A stretch of DNA of 64,000 bases from Treponema pallidum subsp. pallidum str. Nichols (lineage in GTDB: Bacteria > Spirochaetota > Spirochaetia > Treponematales > Treponemataceae). The notes beneath the pieces are model-generated. The model was not told the DNA's origin. It saw nothing but the letters and a program-made list of their open reading frames with translations, and searched no databases. Positions 33,323-41,901 of this stretch are shown piece after piece. A program made the position numbers and the translations under genes. The stretch spans positions 62,001-126,000 of the forward strand of contig NC_021490.2 of assembly GCF_000410535.2 (NCBI RefSeq), given 5' to 3'. Position 1 is the first letter of the stretch; each line of letters begins with the position of its first letter.

Positions 33323-33352
33323 TTGACCTTTTGCCTACTTGGACTTTACCAT
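33323..33352 (+). promoter_or_regulatory. Promoter of the PilZ gene, 6 nt from the start codon
   Basis: TTGACC (33323-33328), 18-nt spacer, TACCAT (33347-33352), 6 nt, GTG 33359. No Shine-Dalgarno sequence. Confidence 0.5.
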
Positions 33353-33358
33353 GCGCGC

Positions 33359-34267
33359 GTGGAGTTCGCCACCAGGGAGCAGCTGAATAGGTACTACGAT
33401 TTGTACAAGGATGTCGATGTAACTTTCTCAAAGGATGTGATGCAGGCGCTCTGTTTTAATGCGCGGCAGGTGTGCGTGCGAAGCGCGGGAGGTCAGTGTT
33501 CCTGCGTAATGAATTCTGTGTCTATGGTGGGTGCGAAAGTTATTCTCAGCAGGAAGAGTAGTCTGCTTGAGAGCATTCAAGTGGAAGGGGCGAGCGTCAG
33601 CATACGGTTTTCTTTCTTTGAGTCCGATGCGCGGGATGCGGTTTCCTTCTTCGTTACTGCCAGGGTTCTCGGTGTTGAAGACTATGCCCAGAGTACGGAG
33701 CTAGTGGTGTTAAGCGTGGCGTATACGCAGCGCATACCTGATATGCTCATAGAGCGTTTGGGTTTGCTTGTTGAGGCCAACATTAGTTCCAAGAAGCGTA
33801 AGTCGGAGCGTATTGCGGTGAACAAGGAGAGTATGCGCAGGATCGGCTTGATGAGAGCGGAGACCATCGTGTTCATTCAGGCGATTCCTCGCCGCTGCGT
33901 TCTGCGGGATGTTTCCTTTGGTGGTGCGAAGTTTATCATGATGGGCGTTGCGCCGTTTTTGAAAGGCAAGGAGACGGTGCTGAAGCTTGATTTTGAGGAG
34001 CCGAGTACGAGCATGAGTATTAGGGGGCACGTGGTGCGTGCAGATCAGGTTGAGGGGCGTAAAGACCTGGTGGCCGTGGCCATGGAGTACGACTTTGATG
34101 TGGTGCCTGTCGCGTATCGTATGTGTTTGAACCGCTACGCATCGGACCGCTGTCGCCGTTTTCCCGGTACGGACGAGGACTGCTCTGCGGCGTCTGCCGG
34201 CGATCCAGGGCGGTCGTCAGCAGGCGCTGAAGGTATTGACCTTTCTGTACCCTTCTCTTTGTCTTAG
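33359..34267 (+). CDS. PilZ-domain protein, predicted cyclic di-GMP receptor
   Basis: 302 aa from GTG 33359 (VEFATREQLNRYYDLYKD). The N-terminal half is a beta-rich domain like the YcgR N-domain. The C-terminal PilZ domain has both ligand elements: R147-K-S-E-R151 (RxxxR) and D184-V-S-F-G-G189 (DxSxxG), so cyclic di-GMP binding is likely. In spirochaetes such proteins act in motility and virulence. The last 30 residues or so are Ser/Ala/Gly-rich. The frame is open back to a TTG at 33323, but that TTG is part of the -35 element. Monocistronic. Confidence 0.85.
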   Translation: MEFATREQLNRYYDLYKDVDVTFSKDVMQALCFNARQVCVRSAGGQCSCVMNSVSMVGAKVILSRKSSLLESIQVEGASVSIRFSFFESDARDAVSFFVTARVLGVEDYAQSTELVVLSVAYTQRIPDMLIERLGLLVEANISSKKRKSERIAVNKESMRRIGLMRAETIVFIQAIPRRCVLRDVSFGGAKFIMMGVAPFLKGKETVLKLDFEEPSTSMSIRGHVVRADQVEGRKDLVAVAMEYDFDVVPVAYRMCLNRYASDRCRRFPGTDEDCSAASAGDPGRSSAGAEGIDLSVPFSLS

Positions 34268-34269
34268 TT

Positions 34270-34833
34270 TTAATGGCGCTTGTCACCGGATTGCCCCTTA
34301 GGGGGGTCCGCATGTCTGCGGATGCGCGCGAGGCTCCGTGCACTGAGCCTCGCTCCGACCAGTAGTTTCGAACGCACAAACCAGCCTCGTGGCACTTCCA
34401 GTGCGTACCGTACTGACCGGTTGCTGCGTACGCTGTGTGTGCTCAGCGGGACTAAGTCTTCTATCTGTACGATCGCCCCTTGAGCATCCAGGAATGCGAG
34501 AGAGAGCGGGTGTGGGGTGTCCTTCATCCAAAAGGAGAGGCGTGTGTCCTGTTTATACACGAAAAGCATGCCCGTCCCGTCGGGGATCCGTGTACGCCCC
34601 ATGTACCCGCGCCGCTGCGCTTCTTCCGTGAGTGCGAGTTCTACAACCACCGGCACGTACTGCCCTCCTGTACAAAAAGCGATTTGCGCTGTTTCTAGGC
34701 TATTCGTTCTGCACGCCACACAGGAAAGCAACCCCAGTAACAAAAGCGACAGCGCAGCAGGTGTCCTGTGCAGGTAGAAGGAGACGTGCTCTTCAAAAGC
34801 CTTGTACAAAACGCTTTCGATCCTTTTCAGCAT
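34270..34833 (-). CDS. DUF192 family putative lipoprotein
   Basis: 187 aa from ATG 34833. After a basic leader comes a hydrophobic stretch ALSLLLLGLLSCVAC with a possible lipobox Cys. The rest is a DUF192 domain: EEAQRRGYMGRTRIPDGTGM, FWMKDTPHPLSLAFLDAQG, IEDLVPLST and RYALEVPRGWF. Biochemical function of the family is not known to me. It overlaps the upstream gene by 41 nt, so the two are co-translated. The frame remains open to a GTG at 34857 without a ribosome-binding site. A C-terminal extension of about 30 basic residues is unusual. Confidence 0.8.
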   Translation of the reverse strand: MLKRIESVLYKAFEEHVSFYLHRTPAALSLLLLGLLSCVACRTNSLETAQIAFCTGGQYVPVVVELALTEEAQRRGYMGRTRIPDGTGMLFVYKQDTRLSFWMKDTPHPLSLAFLDAQGAIVQIEDLVPLSTHSVRSNRSVRYALEVPRGWFVRSKLLVGARLSARSLARIRRHADPPKGQSGDKRH

Positions 34834-35407
34834 TGCTCTTTTGAGTGTCGCGTGCACTAAGCTGTTCGTTAAAGGCGCGGATATCTATGTACTTGATAAT
34901 AAGAGGCCGCTCGAGCACTAGGCGTGTGGACGCGTCTTCCCACAAGGCAACCCGAGGACTGAGCTTATGAGGTTCGCCGTATTTTTTACACAAGTTCTCA
35001 TATACCGAGTAGTAATCTATCGCGTCAGTGTTGAGTTTGAACGTCATAGCATATAGACGGTCACGGTAGAACTGAAACCAGCTGCGTGCAATAAAGTGGG
35101 GACCCGTGGTCTCAATCAAGATACGGTTCTCACTCATTAGCAGTGACACGTCACGCTCGCCGCGATATCCAAAAATACTATCCTTTTTCAGTGCTTCCTT
35201 TACCTCGGTTACGCCCATACCCAAACTCAGCGCGCGGTACACGGCGGGAATTTTCTCAAGAGAATGTGTCTGCGAAAGAGGAGTGACTGTAGCCAGCATT
35301 CTCGCACCGCCTGCGCCGCGACTAGGGGAAGGGGAAGAACATAAATAAGACTGCATATGCAACACCCCGCCCAACGCAAGCGCCATACAATTTTTAGCAT
35401 AATTCAT
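34793..35407 (-). CDS. Hypothetical exported protein
   Basis: 204 aa, no family recognised. The N terminus MNYAKNCMALALGGVLHMQSYLC is a short signal-like segment with a Cys that could be a lipobox in a spirochaete. The body (VYRALSLGMGVTEVKEALKK, FQFYRDRLYAMTFKL, YYSVYENLCKKYGEPHKLSP) suggests a small beta/alpha periplasmic fold; GMGVTEVKEAL resembles the G-M-x-x-x-E-V motif of the BamE/SmpA-like family. AGGAGAGG lies upstream of the ATG. Followed by the overlapping DUF192 gene. Confidence 0.7.
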   Translation of the reverse strand: MNYAKNCMALALGGVLHMQSYLCSSPSPSRGAGGARMLATVTPLSQTHSLEKIPAVYRALSLGMGVTEVKEALKKDSIFGYRGERDVSLLMSENRILIETTGPHFIARSWFQFYRDRLYAMTFKLNTDAIDYYSVYENLCKKYGEPHKLSPRVALWEDASTRLVLERPLIIKYIDIRAFNEQLSARDTQKSNAEKDRKRFVQGF

Positions 35408-35436
35408 GCCGTTTTCCTCTCCTTGTGTGGATACAT

Positions 35437-36672
35437 CTACTGCCTGTTGTGTGGGTCCTTGCGTGCCTTGGCGAGGGTACGCTTTTTCTTAAAATAGGCA
35501 ACGCGCTTCACCAATTCTAGGTCGTCGGTGACAGATATTTTGTTATCGACACAGCGGACAATAGGTTCTCGTAAAAAGTCTTCGGTTACCTGAGAGACGA
35601 TGTCTTTAGGGAAACCGCACATGTGTGCGAGTTCTATGGGACCGAATTCAAAATCGTAGGCCTTGCCGGTGCTAGGTATGTAGCGAATCTTTTCTAACTG
35701 GATGGCCAACATATCGTACATTTTTTCAGTCGGTTCCGGAAGCAAAGTATTTGCGAGCTGTCGGTACATCGACCAGATGCGATCTGCGAGCGTGGTGGTA
35801 AGACGCGCAGTCAATTGCGGTTGTGTGGCTACCAGCTGTTGGAAGTTCTTTCGGTTCACGGCCAAAAGCTGGCAACCATCAGACATAACAATGGCGCTTG
35901 CAGAACGCGGCTTGTTCTCCAGCAACGCCATTTCCCCAAACATATCTCCTTCTTTTAAAATCGCCAGCACTACCTCATTGTTATCAACAATCTTAGTAAT
36001 TTTTACATGTCCTTTTTGAATGATGTAAAACTCATTTCCCAATTGACACTCACAGAACACCATCGCCTCTCGATCGTAGCAGCGCGTGGCTTCAAGTATG
36101 TTAGGTTCGAGTATTTCTACTGGTACCTTAACTCCTGTGGATTTAATCGCAACAAATCGTTTGCGTGCTTCCTCTGCATACGTCCCCTTGGGACTTTCCT
36201 TGAGATAATGATAGTACGCATAGAGCGCAAGTTCAAACTTCGTCATTTTGACGTAGTATTCGCCAATAGCGAAAAGATGCGAGACATCCACATCAGTGTG
36301 TTTTTTCAATGTCAATTGGGTAAGCGCCTCATTGAGGTAGCGCATTTTCTTTGTGAAGGAAAGGATGATTTTCATAGCAATCGCCGCGTTCTTTTCAATG
36401 AGCTGGGGGAACTGCTCATAACGAATTGCAATAAGCACGACATCAGTGAGCGCAACTGCAGTTTCAATCTGATTATGCCGCGACATGCAGGCAACTACAC
36501 CTAAAAAGTTACCCGCGGTTAGGACGTTTCCTTCCTCCTCTGCAACTATCTCTACTTGTTTTGCAATACATACCTGACCGCTGTGAATGATATAGAAAAG
36601 ATCTGCGTCAGCTTTCCCCTCTACTAGTATGTAAGAACCCTTCTTGAAGTTAACAAACGTCAGCTGTAACAA
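35437..36672 (-). CDS. Protein with two cyclic-nucleotide-binding domains
   Basis: 411 aa. First cNMP-like domain at 5-120 (ILVEGKADADLFYIIHSGQV), a helical TPR-like linker (HLFAIGEYYVKMTKFELALY), then a canonical second domain with EFYIIQKGHVKI and the phosphate-binding cassette GDMFGEMALLENKPRSASA. A C-terminal Crp-like helical region (PIELAHMCGFPKDIVSQVTEDFL) may bind DNA. It could be an Fnr/Crp-type regulator. The start is a TTG with GGAAGGAG about 9 nt upstream and no nearby ATG. The ligand (cAMP, cGMP or other) cannot be read from the sequence. Confidence 0.82.
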   Translation of the reverse strand: MLQLTFVNFKKGSYILVEGKADADLFYIIHSGQVCIAKQVEIVAEEEGNVLTAGNFLGVVACMSRHNQIETAVALTDVVLIAIRYEQFPQLIEKNAAIAMKIILSFTKKMRYLNEALTQLTLKKHTDVDVSHLFAIGEYYVKMTKFELALYAYYHYLKESPKGTYAEEARKRFVAIKSTGVKVPVEILEPNILEATRCYDREAMVFCECQLGNEFYIIQKGHVKITKIVDNNEVVLAILKEGDMFGEMALLENKPRSASAIVMSDGCQLLAVNRKNFQQLVATQPQLTARLTTTLADRIWSMYRQLANTLLPEPTEKMYDMLAIQLEKIRYIPSTGKAYDFEFGPIELAHMCGFPKDIVSQVTEDFLREPIVRCVDNKISVTDDLELVKRVAYFKKKRTLAKARKDPHNRQ

Positions 36673-36754
36673 AGTATCCCACTCCTTCCTAATCGTCGCT
36701 CTATGCTCTGTTTACAAGACAACCCGTACGTCTTGCAGTGCACAGGTGCCCGCC

Positions 36755-37819
36755 TCATGAGTCTCGCGAACTGGAAGTCATCCTCACAGATTCTCCAGAA
36801 AAAATGATTTCCCGTTCGAGCCACACTCCGTGTGTTTCAAACACGCGTTGCCGAACGACGCGCAAGAGTGTGCGCACCTGATGTGCGGTGGCATTCCCCG
36901 TATTGATAATGAGATTTCCATGCCAGGGTGCTACCTGCGCAGCCCCACAGGAGGTGCCCCGTAAACCTGCCTCTTCTATGAGAATGCCAGACGGTTTACC
37001 AAAAGCTGGGTTGTTTTTAAACGCGCTGCCTGCTGACGGAAAGCGAAACTGCCCCTTTGAAATACGATCGGCAATCTTCTCCTGCATGTGCTTCCTAATC
37101 TGCGCCGGATTGCCGGGAGTGAGACGTACACACAGCGAGAGGATAAGACGCCTTCCTGCATGGAGTTCAACACCGTGAGGACTCTGGAAAGGAGAGCGCT
37201 TGTAGCCCCAATCCCCCGCGCGCGCGAAGACGGTCTGAAAACTGCTGCAGGTAAACGGTCCGCCGTCGAGGCCAAGACATTCCCCTCTTTTGTCTTGTGC
37301 GTTTTTTCTCACCTCTGGCAGTTCTTTTGCGCGCGAACGCACGGGGTGAAGTACGAGCGTGCGCGCAGAGTGAAAGCAATCTGCGATTGCACGCCCATAA
37401 CATCGGGCGTTCATGTACGCGGCACCACCGACACTACCAGGCAGCCCTGCAAAGGTCTCAAGCCCGCGTAGAGCGTGATGGGCACAAAAGGCCAGGAGGG
37501 CGGCCACAGGTAACCCCGCGCCTGCATGTACGAGCACTGAGCCATCGCGCTGTGTTTGGGTGTGTAGACTGCGAAAGCGACGAAGGCTCAACATCAGACC
37601 CGGTACGCCCTCGTCTGCGATTAACACGTTAGAGCCTCCCCCAATAAGGGACAGCGGAATGCGTGCGCGCTGCGCTTCCTCAATAAGCGCGCGCAGCTGT
37701 GTGCAGGAGCGCGGCTCCGCCCAAAACTGCGCAGCGCCACCAATGCGGAAAGAACATCGCTCTGCAAGTGGGACGTTACGGCGCGTGATCCGACGCGCGC
37801 GTATCCGGTGCGCGGACAT
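36755..37819 (-). CDS. murB: UDP-N-acetylenolpyruvoylglucosamine reductase
   Basis: FAD enzyme (354 aa) that reduces UDP-GlcNAc-enolpyruvate to UDP-MurNAc in peptidoglycan synthesis. FAD-binding signatures LSLIGGGSNVLIAD and LETFAGLPGSVGGAAYMNA are clear; FPSAGSAFKNNP contains the catalytic Ser region, and LIEEAGLRGTSCGAAQVA follows. The C-terminal HGVWLEREIIFSGE has the catalytic Glu. An inserted stretch near 160-200 (after RTLVLHPVRSR) is longer than in short MurB types. The ATG has no Shine-Dalgarno sequence; a -10-like TATATG ends 10 nt upstream. Divergent from cysS. Confidence 0.93.
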   Translation of the reverse strand: MSAHRIRARRITRRNVPLAERCSFRIGGAAQFWAEPRSCTQLRALIEEAQRARIPLSLIGGGSNVLIADEGVPGLMLSLRRFRSLHTQTQRDGSVLVHAGAGLPVAALLAFCAHHALRGLETFAGLPGSVGGAAYMNARCYGRAIADCFHSARTLVLHPVRSRAKELPEVRKNAQDKRGECLGLDGGPFTCSSFQTVFARAGDWGYKRSPFQSPHGVELHAGRRLILSLCVRLTPGNPAQIRKHMQEKIADRISKGQFRFPSAGSAFKNNPAFGKPSGILIEEAGLRGTSCGAAQVAPWHGNLIINTGNATAHQVRTLLRVVRQRVFETHGVWLEREIIFSGESVRMTSSSRDS

Positions 37820-37829
37820 GGACAGAAAA

Positions 37830-37859
37830 CATATACGATTTCACGCGCTTATGCTACAA
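37830..37859 (-). promoter_or_regulatory. Possible promoter of murB
   Basis: TTGTAG (37854-37859), 18-nt spacer, TATATG (37830-37835), minus strand, 10 nt before ATG 37819. The mRNA leader would be only a few nucleotides. Confidence 0.4.
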
Positions 37860-38000
37860 TGGCGCGGTCTTGGCCTTCTTTGCGTTTCGAGGGAGGGTAG
37901 ACTGAAGCGCAGGCGGGCAAAGGCGTTTGCGCGACAATGGGGCTGGGCGTGGTCCGCACGTGTTCTGCGCCCGGTTGGGAGAAACTTCGAAGGGGCGCAC

Positions 38001-39563
38001 ATGGCCTTGCGCGTATACAACACCCTTACTCGTCAGCAAGAGCACTTTCAACCCTGGGAGCACGGGCACGTGCGTCTCTACGGTTGTGGGCCTACGGTGT
38101 ACAATTATCCCCATCTGGGGAATCTGCGCGCATACGTTTTTCAGGATACGGTTCGACGTACCTTGCACTTTCTTGGATACCGCGTCACCTACGTTATGAA
38201 TATTACCGACGTTGGGCATTTAGAAAGTGACGCAGACAGTGGTGAGGATAAGCTGGTAAGGAGCGCACAGGCGCATGGCCACTCGGTGTTGCAGGTTGCA
38301 GCGCACTATCGCGCAGCCTTTTTCCGCGATACTGCACTGCTCGGTATTGAAGAGCCGTCCATTGTCTGTAATGCCAGCGATTGTATCCAGGATATGATCG
38401 CGTTTATCGAGCAATTGCTCGCGCGTGGGCACGCGTACTGTGCAGGAGGGAACGTGTATTTTGATGTGCGATCCTTTCCTAGCTACGAAAGCTTCGGTTC
38501 TGCCGCGGTAGAAGATGTTCAGGAAGGAGAGGATGCGGCGCGCGCGCGGGTGGCACACGATACGCATAAGCGTGATGCACGTGATTTTGTGCTGTGGTTT
38601 ACCCGTAGTAAATTTGTGCGTCATGCGTTGACGTGGGATTCTCCGTGGGGGCGGGGGTACCCCGGGTGGCACATCGGGTGTTCTGCAATGAGCATGAAGT
38701 TTTTAGGACCACGTTGCGACATCCACATCGGAGGGGTGGATCATATTCGTGTGCATCACCGTAACGAGCGTGCTCAGTGTGAAGCAATTACTGGTGCACC
38801 CTGGGTGAGGTACTGGTTACACCACGAGTTCTTGCTGATGCAGCTGCAAAAGCGCGCAGTACATGCGGATATGGGCAGTTCGGTGGTGTCGTCTTTTTCT
38901 AAAATGTCCAAGTCCTGTGGGCAGTTTTTGACGCTTTCTTCGCTGCAGGAGCGTGGCTTTCAGCCAGCTGATTTTCGCTTCTTTTTGTTGAGTGGACAGT
39001 ATCGCACGCAACTTGCTTTTTCTTGGGATGCGCTAAAAACGGCGCGTGCCGCCCGACGGAGTTTTGTGCGGCGAGTGGCGCGTGTAGTGGACGCTGCTCG
39101 AGCAACTACAGGCAGCGTGCGCGGCACTAGTGCAGAGTGTGCCGCAGAAAGGGTGTGTGAATCGCGCGCATCAGAATCTGAGCTGCTCTTAACTGACTTT
39201 CGTGCTGCGTTGGAGGATGACTTTTCTACGCCACGTGCTCTGAGCGCCTTACAAAAATTGGTGCGTGATACCTCGGTGCCGCCATCGCTGTGTGTTTCGG
39301 CACTCCAGGTGGCGGATACAGTGCTAGGGTTAGGCATAATACAGGAAGCGACCGCATCGCTATCTGCGCAGGTTCCTGCTGGCGATACGTTGCCGCAGCG
39401 TCCTTTACCGAGTGAGGAGTGGATTGGACAGTTGGTGCGTGCGCGTGCACATGCACGCCAAACGCGTGATTTTCCCCGTGCAGATGAGATCCGTCGGCAG
39501 TTGAAGGCTGAAGGGATTGAACTTGAAGACACCCATCTTGGGACTATTTGGAAGCGCGTGTAA
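38001..39563 (+). CDS. cysS: Cysteinyl-tRNA synthetase
   Basis: Class I synthetase (520 aa) charging tRNA-Cys. The zinc-site Cys29 opens LYGCGPTVYNYPHLGN, where HLGN is the HIGH signature; GWHIGCSAMSMKFLG holds another zinc Cys, and GGVDHIRVHHRNERAQ keeps the zinc His and the second Glu although the usual HHEN reads HHRN. KMSKSCGQFL is the second class signature. The C-terminal region has the anticodon-binding helix bundle. ATG 38001 follows GAAGGGG at 5 nt; the frame is open far upstream but family length supports this start. The ECF sigma gene begins 16 nt after its stop. Confidence 0.95.
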   Translation: MALRVYNTLTRQQEHFQPWEHGHVRLYGCGPTVYNYPHLGNLRAYVFQDTVRRTLHFLGYRVTYVMNITDVGHLESDADSGEDKLVRSAQAHGHSVLQVAAHYRAAFFRDTALLGIEEPSIVCNASDCIQDMIAFIEQLLARGHAYCAGGNVYFDVRSFPSYESFGSAAVEDVQEGEDAARARVAHDTHKRDARDFVLWFTRSKFVRHALTWDSPWGRGYPGWHIGCSAMSMKFLGPRCDIHIGGVDHIRVHHRNERAQCEAITGAPWVRYWLHHEFLLMQLQKRAVHADMGSSVVSSFSKMSKSCGQFLTLSSLQERGFQPADFRFFLLSGQYRTQLAFSWDALKTARAARRSFVRRVARVVDAARATTGSVRGTSAECAAERVCESRASESELLLTDFRAALEDDFSTPRALSALQKLVRDTSVPPSLCVSALQVADTVLGLGIIQEATASLSAQVPAGDTLPQRPLPSEEWIGQLVRARAHARQTRDFPRADEIRRQLKAEGIELEDTHLGTIWKRV

Positions 39564-39579
39564 CATTTTGGGAGATACA

Positions 39580-40122
39580 TTGTTGCATGAGCAGGAGCTT
39601 TTAAGAGCACAGGATGATGCAGATTTTAAGCTCATGTACGAGCAGCTTGTGCCAGTGCTCTACCGCGTAGCGTACAACGTGGTGCGCGAGGAGGACATCG
39701 CTGAGGGGCTCTGCCATGATGCCTTCATTGCAATGACAGAAAAGAGGATGGAGTTTCCGTCTCTGTCGGACGCAAAGTATTGGTTGATCCGCGTGGTGAA
39801 AAATGCCTCGTTAAATTACGCTAAGCGTCGTGTACGTGAGCGTCATTCTTGTGAGCAAGCGTCGCGCGAGCATGTGTGCGAGCCGGATACCGGTGAGCTT
39901 CGCTTGTTAAGAATAGAGACGATTGAGCAGGTGCGCGCGGCCTTAGATCGACTGCCCGAGCACCTCCGTGTGGTTTTGCAGTTGCGCGAGTATGGGGACT
40001 TAAACTACAAGGAGATCGGACGTATCCTGGGCATCAGCGAGGGGAATGTAAAGGTGAGGGTGTTCAGAGCGCGCGAACGATTAGCGAAGTATTTAGGAGA
40101 GACGGATGCGTACCTGTCCTGA
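39580..40122 (+). CDS. ECF (sigma-70 family group 4) sigma factor
   Basis: 180 aa. Region 2: LMYEQLVPVLYRVAYNVVREEDIAEGLCHDAFIA; split here, its core-binding and -10-recognition helices are YRVAYNVVREEDIAE and the following YWLIRVVKNASLN. Region 4: LPEHLRVVLQLREYGDLNYK and EIGRILGISEGNVKVRVFRA form the helix-turn-helix. A linker of 35 residues or so lies between, with no region 3, as in ECF factors. TTG 39580 has GGGAG 5 nt upstream (TTG 39583 is 8 nt away). The 3' end overlaps the zinc anti-sigma-like gene by 17 nt, the usual pairing. Confidence 0.88.
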   Translation: MLHEQELLRAQDDADFKLMYEQLVPVLYRVAYNVVREEDIAEGLCHDAFIAMTEKRMEFPSLSDAKYWLIRVVKNASLNYAKRRVRERHSCEQASREHVCEPDTGELRLLRIETIEQVRAALDRLPEHLRVVLQLREYGDLNYKEIGRILGISEGNVKVRVFRARERLAKYLGETDAYLS

Positions 40123-40753
40123 TTGTGCTGCTTGGTGTGCTTATGTGGACGGAGAAGGTTCGCAACTGCAACGCCGTGAGATGTGCGCGCATCTGCAGGG
40201 TTGCACACACTGTGCCACGTGTGTGGCGCACTATCGCGCCATGCGGAGTCTTGTCAAGCATGCTGATCGCGTTTCTTCCCGTGATTTTACAATGGCTTTT
40301 CCATATTTGCGCGTGCGTCACCGTGTCGCTTCCTGTATGCCGAGGCCGTGGTGGCAGGCACGTTCCTCTCCTCTTTCTGCTGCAGGACCGGTCCGTGCTG
40401 CGGCACTCGCTGTGGCGGTCGCATCTTTATGTGTATGCACCCTGTTGCTTACTCATATTGTTGAAAGGCGTCCTGTATCCCGTGCGGGTGAGGCGAGTTT
40501 TACCCCCATTGTACCTATGCGTGTTCGCGCCCCTGTTGGGTACGCGCGCGGTGTGAAAGTGTTTGGTCCTGCCGTTAGTGCGAATTCCAACGTGCTGCGC
40601 AAACCAGCTGCGGTGTTCACCGTCTGTGCGTTTGCGCAGTTGTATGGCTCAGATCCTGCGTATGAAATGGAAACAGTGCCGGTGAGGCTATCGGTTATTC
40701 CTGTGCCTTCCTATGTGCTCAATGCTTCAAAAGCGCAGTTCTTTTCCCCATAA
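40106..40753 (+). CDS. Putative zinc-binding anti-sigma factor, membrane-anchored
   Basis: 215 aa. The N terminus has H29-x3-C33-x2-C36 (HLQGCTHC), the zinc anti-sigma pattern, plus two more Cys at 4 and 7. One transmembrane helix (about 96-118, AALAVAVASLCVCTLLLTHI) separates a cytoplasmic from an extracytoplasmic part of about 95 residues with no recognised sensor fold. AGGAG lies 6 nt before the ATG. By analogy it would hold the upstream sigma factor inactive at the membrane until an envelope signal arrives. Function is inferred from motif and position. Confidence 0.75.
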   Translation: MRTCPDCAAWCAYVDGEGSQLQRREMCAHLQGCTHCATCVAHYRAMRSLVKHADRVSSRDFTMAFPYLRVRHRVASCMPRPWWQARSSPLSAAGPVRAAALAVAVASLCVCTLLLTHIVERRPVSRAGEASFTPIVPMRVRAPVGYARGVKVFGPAVSANSNVLRKPAAVFTVCAFAQLYGSDPAYEMETVPVRLSVIPVPSYVLNASKAQFFSP

Positions 40754-40890
40754 TCCAGGCAAATGTGTAGTAAAAATAATGCGCCCGCGCGGACGTGTTT
40801 CCTGTTCTTTTCAAACCGTTCTGATCGTTGGGTGTTCCTGTCTGCAAACTTGATTGACCTGCTTGTCAGGTAGCCATAAGGAGAATGTCT

Positions 40891-41901
40891 ATGACCTTCG
40901 TTGAATCAATGCAGCGGCGTGCTGTGCTTGCGCAAAAACGACTCGTGCTTCCTGAGGCCTGCGAGCAGCGTACGCTCGAAGCCGCCCGTTTGATTGTGTT
41001 CAGAAACATAGCCGCAAAAGTTTTTCTTGTCGGATGCGAGCGTGATATCAAAAACACCGCAGACAGGTGCGGTATCGACCTTACCGACATGGTCGTCATC
41101 GATCCGAGCGTTAGCAAGCACAGAGATCAGTTCGCAGAACGTTATTTTCAGAAGCGAAAACACAAAGGAATAAGTCTTGCCCAGGCTGCAGAGGATATGC
41201 GCGATCCTCTGCGTTTCGCTGCTATGATGCTTGACCAAGGTCACGCAGATGCCATGGTTGCCGGTGCAGAAAACACTACCGCGCGCGTTCTTCGTGCAGG
41301 CCTCACCATCATCGGAACCCTTCCGAGTGTTAAAACTGCCTCTTCCTGCTTCGTTATGGATACTAATAACCCCCGTCTGGGAGGAACACGTGGTCTATTT
41401 ATTTTTTCAGACTGTGCAGTGATCCCCACTCCCACCGCAGAACAGTTGGCTGATATCGCCTGCTCTGCTGCAGAAAGCTGCCGCACCTTCATTGGAGAGG
41501 AACCGACTGTCGCACTTCTTTCCTACTCTACTAAAGGATCAGGAGGTGATAGTGACGAGAATATCCTGCGTGTACGTGAGGCAGTCAGGATTCTACACGA
41601 ACGGCGGGTGGACTTTACCTTCGATGGGGAATTGCAGCTCGATGCTGCGCTCGTACCTAAGATTACCGAAAAAAAAGCGCCTCACAGTCCTATTACGGGA
41701 AAGGTGAACACACTCGTGTTTCCCGATCTTTCTTCGGGTAATATTGGGTACAAGCTTGTCCAGCGCCTTTCAGATGCGGATGCATACGGACCTTTCCTGC
41801 AAGGTTTTGCAAAACCACTGTCTGATCTCTCGCGTGGGTGCTCGGTTGAAGATATCGTCGCCGCTTGTGCAGTCACACTTGTGCAATCGAATGGACGCTA
41901 A
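40891..41901 (+). CDS. pta: Phosphate acetyltransferase
   Basis: 336 aa. Interconverts acetyl-CoA and acetyl phosphate; with acetate kinase this yields ATP in fermentation. Family signatures: [56 protein letters not shown] split across the active-site region, [32 protein letters not shown] and [17 protein letters not shown]. It is the short, single-domain type without an N-terminal P-loop domain. ATG 40891 is 7 nt after AAGGAG; ATG 40885 is too close. The stop overlaps the TPR gene by one base. Confidence 0.93.

Noticed and set aside
33351-33386. ATG at 33351 as the PilZ start
   Set aside because: It is out of frame with the PilZ domain and reaches a stop after eleven codons; the in-frame GTG at 33359 is preferred.
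38701-38785. HHRN in cysS as loss of a zinc ligand
   Set aside because: The zinc-binding residues are the first His and the second Glu of the HHENE motif, and both are kept; only the non-ligand Glu is changed.
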